Assembly (NCBI GenBank): GCA_918797485.1
Contig: CAKKNE010000002.1
Coordinates: 2,136,501-2,200,500, forward strand
Source of the DNA: Pelagomonas calceolata
Lineage: Eukaryota > Sar > Pelagophyceae > Pelagomonadales > Pelagomonadaceae
Length of the DNA stretch: 64,000 nt
Reading direction: 5' to 3'
Positions 54,716-64,000 of the stretch are shown here, in pieces. Under the pieces are notes generated by a model. That model was not told the origin of the DNA and did not search any database. It was given only the letters and a program-made list of their open reading frames with translations. A program made the position numbers and the translations under genes. Numbering within the stretch: position 1 is the stretch's first letter; each line of letters starts with the position of its first letter.

Positions 54716-55714
54716 CTAGAGGCCGTCGAAGAAGGTCTCCTTCTTCGCCTTCTTCTTCGGCTTGGCGTCGTCGTCCGAGTCGTCGGAGGAGTCGCTCTCC
54801 TCAGCCAGCATCTGCTTGATGCGGCTGGCGTTTGTCGCGTCGAAGAAGCGCACGACATTGTCGTGGCTCAGCGAGGCCACGAGCTCGTCGCCGGACGTCT
54901 TCGCGAGGACCTCGACGGGGAAGCCGCCGTGGGCGCCGATACCGCCGATGTCCGTCAACGACGCGTCCTCGCCCTCCTCGTAGGCCCGGACGACGCCGTC
55001 GCCGGTGCCCGTCAAGACAACATCCTGGACGGCCACCAAGGCTTCCACCGAGTCGTGCTCCGACGCGATCACCGAAGGTTCCTTGTCCAAGTCCTTGCGG
55101 CTCCAGACCAGCAAGGGACCCGTCGCCGTGCCCGCGACGACGGAATGCGGCGTGACGCAGCACGAGAGCAGCTCGTCCTCGAAGGGGTCCGTTTCCCCGA
55201 TGCTCTTCAAGTTCTTGCGGAGGTCCATCGCCGCTAGTACGCCGTCGGCGCCCGCCGAAACGAGTACCTCGTCTCGGATCGCGCACAGCCCCGAGACGTA
55301 GTCCGCGTGTGGCTGCGTCGAGATGGCCGGACCGCGGTCTCCGCTCAAGCGAGCGTCCCGCAGCGCGATGCGACCGCCGTCGTCGCCGACAGCCAGTAAA
55401 CCTCGCGTGCTCAGCATCGCCGTCACCTTGTCGCCGCGGCCCTTCGCCTTCCAGGCCTTGGCGCCGCCGTTCGTGTCCCAGCAGCAGACCGCGCCGTCGC
55501 CGTAGCCGGCGCAGAGGCCGCCGCCCCACGCGACGGCCGACGCCGCGCCGCGGTCGCCGTGCCAAACACGAGCCAGCGGCTGCGCTTGTTTCGTGCTGTG
55601 GATCTCCACCCTCCCATCGACGCAGCCGACGGCGAAGTGCCGCCTGCTCTCGGGTTGCCATGCCAGGGCGATGGGCTGGGCCTCCAGGGTCTTGGGTTGC
55701 GGGGCTTTAGGCAT
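54716..55714 (-). CDS. WDR55: WD40 protein WDR55/Jip5
   Basis: 332 residues from ATG 55714. Seven blades begin with QPIALAWQPESRRHFAVGCV DGRVEI. The markers HADYVSGLCAIRDEVLVSAG, DDELLSCC-type ELLSCCVTPHSVVAGTATGP, EHDSVEALVAVQDVVLTGTG and GGFPVEVLAKTSGDELVASL SHD match WDR55/Jip5, as does the acidic/lysine tail ending in KKETFFDGL. WDR55 is a nucleolar factor in rRNA processing of the large subunit. Confidence 0.87.
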   Translation of the reverse strand: MPKAPQPKTLEAQPIALAWQPESRRHFAVGCVDGRVEIHSTKQAQPLARVWHGDRGAASAVAWGGGLCAGYGDGAVCCWDTNGGAKAWKAKGRGDKVTAMLSTRGLLAVGDDGGRIALRDARLSGDRGPAISTQPHADYVSGLCAIRDEVLVSAGADGVLAAMDLRKNLKSIGETDPFEDELLSCCVTPHSVVAGTATGPLLVWSRKDLDKEPSVIASEHDSVEALVAVQDVVLTGTGDGVVRAYEEGEDASLTDIGGIGAHGGFPVEVLAKTSGDELVASLSHDNVVRFFDATNASRIKQMLAEESDSSDDSDDDAKPKKKAKKETFFDGL

Positions 55715-55813
55715 GCTTATCGTGCAGCGATTGCAGTGGGCTCTTCGAAAACGTGTCCTGGCGTGCAAATTGAACTGCGTGCGGCAAGCCTGCACGTCGC
55801 GGGGATAGTCGGA

Positions 55814-55837
55814 GCTAGCGGCATGTAAGACACTAGC
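55814..55837 (+). promoter_or_regulatory. dispersed 24-bp palindromic motif
   Basis: GCTAGCGGCA then TGTAAGACACTAGC, between divergent WDR55 (100 bp) and the gene at 55998 (161 bp). Confidence 0.78.
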
Positions 55838-55997
55838 ACGAAATCAGGGCAGCTGCCGATTTGTGCGCATTATGCCGTAGCGGTTAACGAGTGCAGCACA
55901 AACTAACACTGCGAGCATACTGGGCAGCTGAGCCAAGTCTTAGCAGCGTTCAGCCACCAGAGAGGGTGACAAGTCAGAGAGAGCGTTTTAAAAATAA

Positions 55998-56873
55998 ATG
56001 GCTGAGCGCAGCGTCCGCGGCAGCGTCGTCAAAGCGATAGCAGCGGAAGCCACGCGCCGCAAGCGCGATGCGGACAGCGCCACCGAAACGCCAGCCGCCG
56101 AGGAAGGACCACGCCGCAGCCGCCCCCGGCGCGCCTGCCGCGACGCTCCTGTCCAGACCCTCGCCGCCGCCGCGCCCGCTGCGGCGGCCGCGTCGCAGCC
56201 GTCGCTCCCGCTGAAGGGCAAGCTCCTGGTCATCCACGCGAACACGAAGACCTATGGCCGCGGCGGCGACACCGCGGCCGCGGGGGACGATCACAGATTA
56301 GTCGCGGCCAAGCGGTCGAACCGCGAAGATTTCAAGTTTGCCGCCAAGGATTATATAGCGATGCGCGACGGCGGCGTCTACTCGGGCGATCCCCGGGAAA
56401 ACAAGCTGCTGCCGCTCCCAAGACCGACGTACACGGAGTTCATCAACCGGGCCCAGCGCGCCAAGGCGTTAGACCGCCTCTTCTTTGTCTTTTGTCCGCC
56501 AGATGCGCCGCGGTTGCCCCGGTTGAACTATCGCGCCTACGAGCGCGTCGTGTATGCTGGTGTGTCGTTCAGGCGCTTTGCCAAAATCTGGCAACCGGAG
56601 CGCCACCATTTCTTCAAGCCCCAATTTCAAGCGAGGGTCATGGCCATGCTCCTCGCGCGGAACCGCGCGCAGCGCTCTGGGTCCGCCTTCGGAGTGCTCC
56701 CGGACGAGCTCCTGCACGACATCCTGGCCTTCGCGTCGAGCAAGAAGGACGCGCGCCGCGACGACTACGACGACCTCGCGACCGTGAATTCGGGCCAGCG
56801 CCACTTGTTCCTGCCGGCGCCGGGGTCGAGCGGCATCCGCGACCATCTCTTCGACGCGGTCTTTGGTCTATAA
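55998..56873 (+). CDS. unknown basic protein with F-box-like end
   Basis: 291 residues. The N-terminus is basic and low-complexity (RRKRDADSATETPAAEEGPR RSR). The centre contains LKGKLLVIHANTKTYGRGGD and LPLPRPTYTEFINRAQRAKA, then LDRLFFVFCPPDAPRLPRLN and VVYAGVSFRRFAKIWQPERH. Near the end, FGVLPDELLHDILAFASSKK resembles the start of an F-box. No family was recognised. Convergent with the next gene, 29 bp apart. Confidence 0.6.
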   Translation: MAERSVRGSVVKAIAAEATRRKRDADSATETPAAEEGPRRSRPRRACRDAPVQTLAAAAPAAAAASQPSLPLKGKLLVIHANTKTYGRGGDTAAAGDDHRLVAAKRSNREDFKFAAKDYIAMRDGGVYSGDPRENKLLPLPRPTYTEFINRAQRAKALDRLFFVFCPPDAPRLPRLNYRAYERVVYAGVSFRRFAKIWQPERHHFFKPQFQARVMAMLLARNRAQRSGSAFGVLPDELLHDILAFASSKKDARRDDYDDLATVNSGQRHLFLPAPGSSGIRDHLFDAVFGL

Positions 56874-56902
56874 ATTTGTATGCTCTGCTAGAGCTTGGCC
56901 GC

Positions 56903-59900
56903 CTAAGTCCCCTCGGCCGCGAACACGGAGCGGACCTTGGACTGGACCTGCGCGACAGACGATGAGTCGCGTCGATATACGGACGCAGACCGTGACCTTG
57001 ATGATGAGGTCGCGCTCGACGTGGACCGAGAGGCCCAGGTTCAGGCCCTTGCACACGGGCTTCTCGAGGCCCGCGGCAGCGGCGAGCTTGTGGTACTCCT
57101 GCGCCGGGGCGTTGCGTTAGAAAAGTGCTTGAGTCGTTGTAAAGGACGCCGGTCGAGCGCCTCGAGACCGGTCGTCACGAGCGCGGCGGCGAGCTCGGCG
57201 GAGGCGACGGTCGGGGTCACGACATCGATTCCGCGGACCTTGATGCAGCCCTGGTACTTGCCGCTATACTTGCGGACGTAGTGGTAGAGGCCGGTCCCGT
57301 AGAAGAGCGTCGCCGCGACGACCGAGCGACAGGCCTCGAGCACGGACGTCGGCGTGTTGACGGGCAGCGCCTCGCGCCGCGCGACGACGTCGTAGGCGGC
57401 GGCGGCCTGTGCGGCAACGCGGTTCGGTCCCGGACGGTCGACGGAAGCGGACGCCGGGTCGCGCCGCTTGCGGTGTCGCGTAGGCGCCGTTCTTCTTGTG
57501 GGACTTGTCGGTGCCCGTGTTCTCGCTCGTGATCGAGAACGTGTAGACTTGGTTGCCGTCGTCGTCCTTAACGAAGTTGGTGCCACTGGAATTTTGGCCT
57601 TGAGTCCGCGCCTTGAGCACGCCGAAGCCGAGCGCGGTGAGCCCGCCTACCCTCGAGCCGCCCTTGACGCGAGCGTGCTGCGCGCGCGAGATGACGTGGT
57701 GCCGCGTCGGCGTGAGGAGGGCCGCGACCTTGTCGCCGACCGTGCGGTGCGGCTCGTCGTAGGCCGCCAGGAACGACCGCACCTCGGGGTAGGCAGCGAA
57801 GCGGTCGCGTAGGAGCTGGATGGCACTCGCCTGCGCGATTGAGTCGTGAGTCGCGTCAATGGCGTCGGACGCAGGTAGGCGACCTCGTCCGGCGCCAGGA
57901 GCGTCGCTCGCGAGAGGCACAACGCCAAGCGGGCCTTGATGCCGCCGGCGGCCTTGATCTGCTCGGCGCGCGTGGGCAGCTTCGGGCCCTCGTCCATGCG
58001 CGTCAGGGCGGCGGGTACATGCATGTACAGGCGGCCGCCGGGAGAGAAGTAGCAGGCTTGTCCGTGTCGCGCACCCACCTCCCAGTTGTCCGTGTCGTGC
58101 TCGGCCGCCTCGGCTCTGGCCTTGAACTTCGGCATCGCGTTCGTCGCGACGCGCTTCGACTTGGGCGTCAGGAGCGGCTTGAGCGCAAGCGGCTTCTTGG
58201 GCGCCGCGGGCGCCGCGCCGTCGGCCGGCTCGGCCGCGAGGAAGATCGCAAGCGCCTCCGTCTGCGCGGCCGGGGCCGTCGGGTCCCGCACGACCGGTTG
58301 CGACGGCGGTCGCGCTCGCGAGCACGTGTGAGCGATACCGCCGTGGTGGCCCACTCTGCGTAGCGAGTTGCACGCGTCGCACGTCGGATCGAACGCACGC
58401 GCGGGCGCGGCCGGCACGAGCGCGGTCTCCGTCGCGGCGGGCTCGAGCGTCGCGGCCGGGGCCGTCGGCACGAGCGCCGGCGCGCCCGCGTCGACGTCCA
58501 TCGGCTCGGCGTCGTCGTCCTCGTCGCTTTCCTCGACCGCGAAGTCGTCATCGTCCGAATCGTCGTCCGAATCGTCGGTAGACTCGGGAACGGACGCTTC
58601 GATGAACTCGGCCTCGGCTTCGGCGTCGATCTCTTCCGGCTCTTCGATCACCGCGGGCTCGATGACGAGGGGTGCCGCGTCGTCTTCGTTCCAGCGCTCC
58701 TCTTCGAAGCGCGGGTCGGGACGCACCGCGTAGCCGAAGATGGCGTTGAGATCAACCGCTTTGACGGGCCCTCCGGCCAGCTCGGCCGGCAGCTCCATAT
58801 CTTGCTGCTCGCGTAGCAGGCGCGCGTCTAGGGACCAGTCGGCCTCGGCGTCCGAGTCGGAGTCTGAGTCTAAGAGAGAGTCGACCGATTCATCATCAGA
58901 CGAGTCTTCTCCCAACGAAGCCACGCGGCGGCGCGACGGGAAGTCCGTGGCGGCGTCGTCCTCGTCTAAAGCGTCGAACAGACCCCTGGGTAAGAGCAGC
59001 ACGCCGTCCTCGGTCGAGGGCGCGCCGTCGCCGTCGAGCTCGTCGGACATGGGCTGCAGGTGATCTTCGGCCGGCCGCGGCTCGACCAGCATCGGCGCCG
59101 CGCCGCTGTCGTCGTCGACGTCCATGGCGTCGGCCTTGGCCTCGGCCGGTTCCTCGAACCTGCGTGGGACTGAGTGAAGCCGCCGTAAAGTGAAAATTTT
59201 GGCACCGACGCGAGACGTGATGGTCAGCTGCGTGCCGGGCGCCATCGTTGCAATAGCTCGTAAGTGCAAACCCTTGGACCCGTCGGAAGCCGTATGGCGG
59301 ACCACGACACAATTGGCCTCGCCGGGCGGCGCCCGTTTCTTCACTAATTCTCTTCCGACCTACGTGTGGAAACGAGTAAAGCGGCCGTAAAGTAGAACTT
59401 GGGCGTACCTTGCCGGACGGGAGGATCGTGACGATGCGGTCGCGTCGCACCGGCTCCCGCAGCATCAGGGCCTTGCCCCCGACGCTCCCGCCAGCTATCT
59501 CGACCTGCGCGCGGAGGTACGTCAAAACCGAAAATCCCGAGGAGGTGCGCTGACTTCGACGGCGCAGGGCGTCATCACGACCACCGACCCGTTGGGCAGC
59601 CGGAGCTTTTTTTGCCTGCGCGCGAGACCGTCTCGGACGGCCGACGGAAGCAAGGGCGCCGGAGTATACTGCATGTCGAGCTGGGCGATGGCGAAAATGT
59701 TGCCCATGACGCGGACGGCCCGTTCACCTGCGAAAAAGGGATAAAGCAACGGTTCGGCGTCGGACGCTATTCCGCGCCGTGTACGTGGCTCCCGAGCGCC
59801 GGCTTGGCAATCAGTTCAAACCGCAGCTCCGTGCCGACGCGGACGAGCGGAGCGGAGCGCTTGGGCGCCGTGCCACCGATCGTCTTCTGCCCCGTGTAGA

Positions 59901-60717
59901 CAGGGTCGCGGTTCCGCGTCGAGCGCACTGGCCGCCGCCGCGCCGGCTGCGCGGGCTGCTCGGGCGCCGCCGCGCGGCCGCCCGAGGGCGCCCAGTCGGT
60001 CGAGTCGTCCTCGTAGGAGCGCACCTTGTGCGCGGCGACCTCGGGCTCGGCGAGCGCCGGCCGCGTCGGCATGCGCTCGAAGAGCTCGCGGGACGTGACG
60101 GTGTCCTGCATCGCCTGCGACGTGGCGAGTTGATGTTGAATGGAGGATCGAAACACCGCACCTTCTTGGCGAATTTCTCGAAGTCGAACCCTTCGCGCTT
60201 CAGCATCTCGCGGTCCAGCTCGAAAAACCGCGTCGGCAGGTTGCCGCCCTCGCCGAACACGGGCGCCATGTCGTCCTTGCCTATGCGTAGAAACGTTGGA
60301 ACGGGCTGCGCGCGACGACGACCGCGCCGGCTCGCGCATTTGACCAGTTGGAACTGCGCCTGGGCGTAGCGCATGCGCCAGGCGCGCGACTTGTAGGTAA
60401 ACAACGACGTGCCGGCCTTGCGCCAGAAGGGCGTCGAGCCGTCTTCTCCCGTCCTGCGGGCGTCGGCCGAGTGAGGCGCGCGAGAAAAAGGCCCGCGGCG
60501 GCGCGGCGGCGAAGAACACCGATTCGAGTAGCGGACGCCGGTCCATGCGTCTGCGGAGGGGAACGAGGCGTGAGAACGATGACGCGTCGAGCGCGCGGAG
60601 GATGTCGGCCATGCCCCAGGCCCGGCCTTCGCTGCTGGGCCCCCGCTCCACCCGGAAGGTGCAGCCGGTCCAGTCGTCGCGCGCCTCGTTCTTGTGGTTG
60701 TTCTCGTCCGTCGCCAT
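56903..60717 (-). CDS. 12-exon gene, acidic nuclear-type protein with possible SET-like fold
   Basis: Twelve exons (from the 5' end: 60518-60717, 60323-60453, 60162-60280, 59790-60114, 59555-59727, 59409-59504, 59217-59359, 57884-59159, 57453-57830, 57179-57406, 56991-57098, 56903-56947) give 1073 residues in one frame. Introns are 42-80 bp; the one at 59728-59789 needs a GC donor. Exons 6-7 encode GGSVGGKALMLREPVRRDRI, then GEANCVVVRHTASDGSKGLH and LRAIATMAPGTQLTITFEE, which has the order of a divergent SET domain (G-x-A, NC, A-x-I-x-P-G-x-x-L-T). Exon 8 is very acidic (DDSDDDSDDDDFAVEESDED) with a Cys pair CDACNSLRR. The rest is unrecognised. The 42-bp intron at 60281-60322 keeps frame either way. 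Confidence 0.7.
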
Positions 60718-61125
60718 GGTCCTCTGCGCCGCGCTTGCGCCGTAGACGGCCGCCGCCCCAGATCGTTCTGCGCTCTGCGATTTTTTTGATTCGCAAAGGG
60801 GCCTCGCGCCCCCTGGCCGGGTCCGCGGCGCGGGCGCGGCCCGGGAGGGCTCGGGGGCCTTGGGGGAGGCAATACTACGAAGTTCCTAGTCGCTGGAGGC
60901 GTCGGGGACCCGTTGCGCGCGGTGCGCGCGGTGGACACATCGACGCCTTGGGGCCGCTGCAAGTACACGTATCACATTACGGGTGGCGGCGGCGGGAGGT
61001 ACGCGGTGTCGGCGCGCGACAGGGTCACGACGACGGCGTCGACGGCGTCGGCGTCGGAGGGGTTCGCGGCCCGACGGCGAGCACAGGGCACGAGGCACCG
61101 GCCGACGTGGCCCTCCTATGGCTTG
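60718..61125. other. tandem intergenic region
   Basis: 408 bp between the U-box stop and the 12-exon gene start (both minus). It contains a T7 run and GC-rich DNA. The plus strand is open here (TTKFLVAGGVGDPLRAVRA) but has no supported start or end. No 24-bp motif. Confidence 0.4.
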
Positions 61126-62814
61126 CTACTCCGACTCCGTCTTCAGGGCCTCCGGCGGGCCGACGCTCGCCGCGGCCGCGTCACACTCGTCGCGGAAGCG
61201 CGCGATGGCCTTGCGGAGCGCGTGGTTCGGCACGACCTCGGTCGACTCCAGTCGCTGATTTGTGAGAGGCGACGTCCCGTGGGCCGCGAACCAGCGCTCG
61301 ATGGCCCGCCGCTCGTAGGAGTGGCCGTCGGGCGCGAGACAAGGATCGACCATGGCGTTCAGTGTGATCGGGCACCGGTACTCGTCGGGCAGGTGCTTGA
61401 CGCGGGGCGCCCGCGTCCGGCCGACGCGCGTCCACGCGTCCCCGGAGCCGTCGCCGTCCCAGCGGTAGACGACAAACTGCTCGTCGTCGGACACGTCCTC
61501 CTCGCGATCCTCAGACGTGTCCGGTGCCGGAACCCGCCGCCGGCGGGCCGCTCGGAAGACGCCAAGCTCGCCCCGGAGGCGCCCCTCGTAGAGCGCGCGG
61601 TCGCTCTCGAGCGGCAGCGCGTCGTCGGCGCCCGTGCGTCGCCGCGCGCGCGCTGCTCGCCGCTCCGCGACGTCGGCGCGCCGCTCTGCCCTGTCGCACC
61701 GGTCTTGCAGCTGCTGCGTAATGGCCGTGAGGTCCTCCGCGCGCCGCGAGAACCGCTGTAGCACCTCGCGCCGTTCGCGCGCGTCCTGCGTCAGCGCCGC
61801 CGCCCGCACCGCGTGCGCCCGCGCCTCCTTCGCCAGGGCTGCGGCCCGCAGCCGCTCCGCCTTCAGGGCCCCGCGCAGCAGCACGACTTCGTCGTCGGAC
61901 TCGTCGTCATCGCGCGAGCGGAACGCGCCTCGTAATAAAGCGCGCTCGACGGCGTCCAGCGCGCCGCGCTCCCTTTCCACATCGGTGTCGTCGCGGCCCG
62001 ACTCGCAGAGCTGGCGCAGACCGCCCAGCATCGCCGAGTACGCGCGCGTGATGCGCGCCTCGACCTCCCGGCATCTCTTGGAATCGCCCTGCGCCATCGC
62101 CGCATCCAAATCACCATCTAATTGGGAAAGGACGGGCGCGCTCGGGCCCCGCGCGCGGTCCAGCGCGCCGGTCAGCGTCTCGACGCGCTGGCGCCGCGGC
62201 ACGGGCGGGCCCTCGTCCGAGCTCGACACCGTCGACGATCGTAAGATAGCTGAGACCTGGGGCATCCTTTGTGGTGGCGGCGGCGTATTTACCGAAGTGG
62301 TCAGCCGGTAGGGCGCCGCCCGAATCGTGCACCGCGCCGGCTCCTGGACCCGGAACCCGTCGAGCGCTCTTGATACACTTTGCGCGGCCTCGTTGGACCC
62401 CGTCTCGACGAAGGCCGCGCTACCATTTCCGTGGGCGAAGGGGCCGCGCACCTCTACGATGGACGCGCCCGCGCGCAGCGACGCGTCCCGCAGGAAGCTG
62501 CGCACGGCCGCGCCGTCGTCGCGCTCGACCTGCGGCAGCGCCGCCACCACCACAACCGCGTCCAAGGAACACCGCGGCGGCGCCTGGGTCCGTCGCAATT
62601 GCGCGTACGCGGCCATGGCGTCGCGCGGCCACGGGAACTCGGCGTCCGTCTCGACGACGGGCCGCGGCCGCCGGATCCAGAGCGACGCCCGTAATGCGTC
62701 GAAGGCCTTTCTCCACGGCCCGGCCGTCTCCAGCTCCGACAGCTCAGCGGACGCGTCGGAGGCGTGGCCGGTGTTCGCGTCGGAGACCTGGCCGCCCGAG
62801 TCGCGTGGCTCCAT
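61126..62814 (-). CDS. U-box ubiquitin ligase with coiled coil
   Basis: 562 residues. The N-terminal third has an R3H/RNA-binding-like segment (AVVVVAALPQVERDDGAAVR; SIVEVRGPFAHGNGSAAFVE), which could be a degenerate RRM. The middle is a long Arg/Ala/Glu helix (LRAAALAKEARAHAVRAAAL; RRAEDLTAITQQLQDRCDRA). The C-terminal U-box, about 470-545, reads HLPDEYRCPITLNAMVDPCL, APDGHSYERRAIERWFAAHG and TSPLTNQRLESTEVVPNHAL. U-box proteins act as E3/E4 ligases with E2 partners. The putative RRM is weak. Confidence 0.85.
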   Translation of the reverse strand: MEPRDSGGQVSDANTGHASDASAELSELETAGPWRKAFDALRASLWIRRPRPVVETDAEFPWPRDAMAAYAQLRRTQAPPRCSLDAVVVVAALPQVERDDGAAVRSFLRDASLRAGASIVEVRGPFAHGNGSAAFVETGSNEAAQSVSRALDGFRVQEPARCTIRAAPYRLTTSVNTPPPPQRMPQVSAILRSSTVSSSDEGPPVPRRQRVETLTGALDRARGPSAPVLSQLDGDLDAAMAQGDSKRCREVEARITRAYSAMLGGLRQLCESGRDDTDVERERGALDAVERALLRGAFRSRDDDESDDEVVLLRGALKAERLRAAALAKEARAHAVRAAALTQDARERREVLQRFSRRAEDLTAITQQLQDRCDRAERRADVAERRAARARRRTGADDALPLESDRALYEGRLRGELGVFRAARRRRVPAPDTSEDREEDVSDDEQFVVYRWDGDGSGDAWTRVGRTRAPRVKHLPDEYRCPITLNAMVDPCLAPDGHSYERRAIERWFAAHGTSPLTNQRLESTEVVPNHALRKAIARFRDECDAAAASVGPPEALKTESE

Positions 62815-63299
62815 CCTATTCTAGCGTTGTGTCCGCACGGATTAGTTGTGCAGCTCTGGGGCTCTGGTCTCTGAGTCGCTGTGTGCTTGTTGCTGAGGCT
62901 CGAGATTCGCCTCAGGCTGTGCCCTAGGTCAAACGAGTGTGACGGATCGGTCACACGAGGTTGTGGTATATCTATATCAGCGCCCTGGCCCCAAAATCTC
63001 GAGCAAGGCTAAAGCTAGCGGCCTGTAAAGACACTAGCAAGCAAAAAAACCGGAATCGCGACGCGTCCCAGGCGCCGGGCACTCTTCTTTTGATGCATCC
63101 CACCCCGACGGGACACGTATAGGACGCCGGCCGAAGCGGAGCAGCAAACCAAAACGCAGCGCAGAGAGGGCTGCCTGGTGCGTCGCGCGAGGCACACCGC
63201 TGGTGAAACCAAGCCGCGGGCGCCCACGAGAGATGCTACTCCATCATGAGGCTGCGCGAGCCGTCCGCTTGAACGCATAAAGAGGCTGCCCACAGCACC
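62815..63299. other. divergent intergenic region
   Basis: 485 bp between the U-box gene and the gene at 63300, with one 24-bp motif copy at 63014-63038. Nothing else recognised. Confidence 0.5.
63014..63038 (+). promoter_or_regulatory. dispersed 24-bp palindromic motif (25-bp form)
   Basis: GCTAGCGGCC then TGTAAAGACACTAGC, one extra A in the centre; 200 bp upstream of the U-box gene and 262 bp upstream of ATG 63300. Confidence 0.72.
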
Positions 63300-64000
63300 A
63301 TGTCTCTGGCGGCCCCACCGCCGGCCACGCCCGATCATCTCGCCGCTGTGCCGGCCACGCCCGTGCTCGACGAGCCCAGCGCATTACTATCACCAACCGT
63401 GTTGAAGGCGTCGCCCCCGCGGTCGCCGCTGCGGTCGCCCGGCGCGCTCTCGGACCTGTCGCGGAGCCCCGGCAAGCTCATCTCGCCGCGCAAGGCCAAG
63501 CTCGCCCTGAAGACGGCGACTTTTAAGGCGAAGCCGCTTGAGAGTCCGACGGCCATCGAAGATGTGCTACGGAGGTCCAATTTCCTGGGAGACTTCAATT
63601 CTCCTGGTTCAAAATCGACGGCGTCGTCCTTCGACGCGGGGCCCTACAGCCGCAAAAGGTCGATAAGACTCCCCTCGGAGCCAAAAACGAAGCGGTTGAA
63701 GAGGAGGCAGCTGCCCGCGCTTGGGCCTCCACCTGTCGAGAGACGGGCCTCACTGGGAGAACCTCTAGACGTACAAAAACTGAACGAGCAAGCCAGAGAA
63801 GCGTCTACATCAACCTTACCGAAAGATCAGAGAGCCCTCGCGCGCATCCAAACGAGGAAACGCAAGGAAGCTTCCGCGGTCGTCATGTCCCGTAGAAAAG
63901 CTCTACTACCTCATTTAGAAGGCATCACCTACATCCACGACGAGCTCGGCAAAGCGAGAACGTCAGCCCTCGGCAAGTGGTGGCCCGGCGACCCGAAATA
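63300..64000 (+). CDS. Ser-Pro-rich basic nuclear-type protein (3' end outside window)
   Basis: The frame is open from ATG 63300 to the window edge, 233 codons without a stop. The N-terminal 100 residues are rich in Ser-Pro and Thr-Pro (PPATPDHLAAVPATPVLDEP; PPRSPLRSPGALSDLSRSPG), which are candidate CDK/MAPK sites, followed by basic clusters (SRKRSIRLPSEPKTKRLKRR) that could be nuclear signals and a helical basic region (KDQRALARIQTRKRKEASAV). Then GITYIHDELGKARTSALGKW. It may be a chromatin or cell-cycle protein; the family is not recognised. Confidence 0.7.
   Translation, partial: MSLAAPPPATPDHLAAVPATPVLDEPSALLSPTVLKASPPRSPLRSPGALSDLSRSPGKLISPRKAKLALKTATFKAKPLESPTAIEDVLRRSNFLGDFNSPGSKSTASSFDAGPYSRKRSIRLPSEPKTKRLKRRQLPALGPPPVERRASLGEPLDVQKLNEQAREASTSTLPKDQRALARIQTRKRKEASAVVMSRRKALLPHLEGITYIHDELGKARTSALGKWWPGDPK

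Noticed and set aside
60868-61125. Open plus-strand frame (TTKFLVAGGVGDPLRAVRA) between the U-box and 12-exon genes
   Set aside because: No supported start, stop or family similarity; it continues as an antisense frame through the U-box gene.
5353-63038. Interpretation of the 24-bp repeats as a CRISPR-like array
   Set aside because: Copies are dispersed over 60 kb in both orientations with no regular spacing, in a eukaryotic genome.
1-64000. tRNA, rRNA, snRNA, retroelements or virus-derived elements
   Set aside because: Reading both strands gave no convincing T-loop/A-box pair, rRNA block, reverse transcriptase, integrase, capsid or transposase. A dedicated tRNA and repeat scan could still find small RNAs.

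Overview
The window is nuclear DNA of a chromalveolate-type alga, most likely a pelagophyte close to Aureococcus or Pelagomonas. The evidence is a fucoxanthin/chlorophyll a-c light-harvesting gene, secretory-type plastid presequences with Phe-Ala-Pro cleavage motifs, very high GC with mostly intronless genes, and introns that look like introner elements (short DNA-transposon-like introns with terminal inverted repeats), a feature known from Aureococcus. No virus-derived element, retroelement, CRISPR array, rRNA or tRNA gene was recognised.

About 45 genes fill 64 kb and strands alternate almost gene by gene. Convergent pairs are typically separated by only 9-30 bp, and one pair overlaps. Divergent and tandem gaps are 250-700 bp.

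Layout. 1-8.3 kb: a gene tail, an LRR/EF-hand protein, CIAO1, an LHC/FCP gene, a StrG-like oxygenase and LSG1. 8.7-19.7 kb: methionine synthase reductase, an RBR ubiquitin ligase, an HSP70 with only its ATPase domain, a DUF1415 protein, HIP/ST13, PurE, and a methyltransferase fused to F-box-like repeats. 19.7-33 kb: a secreted propeller protein, an unknown protein, a plastid membrane protein, ThiG, Met-tRNA formyltransferase, a small membrane protein, ARP2, a cyclin and two coiled-coil genes. 33-48 kb: RsfS/iojap, a p25-alpha protein, a SHPRH-like SNF2/RING protein, a SpoU methylase, a lumenal protein, an NSUN methylase, cyclophilin, a deiodinase-like protein and a SOUL protein. 48-64 kb: plastid SecE, ribosomal protein uS11, a RING-H2 protein, WDR55, a 12-exon gene, a U-box ligase and an incomplete SP-rich protein. 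The genes are ordinary housekeeping and organelle functions and form no operon-like pathway.

Two signals go beyond the genes. (1) A roughly 24-bp imperfect palindrome (GCTAGCGG, a short variable stretch, then TGTAAGACACTAGC) occurs about 20 times, only in intergenic DNA that contains a gene 5' end, never in a CDS and never between convergent genes. It is a candidate undescribed promoter element. (2) Several introns carry terminal inverted repeats (CTGTGTGGAAATCAA ... TTGATTTCCACACAG) and are flanked by 8-bp direct repeats whose upstream copy supplies the 5' splice site. In two genes only a GC-AG intron starting exactly at that repeat restores the reading frame.
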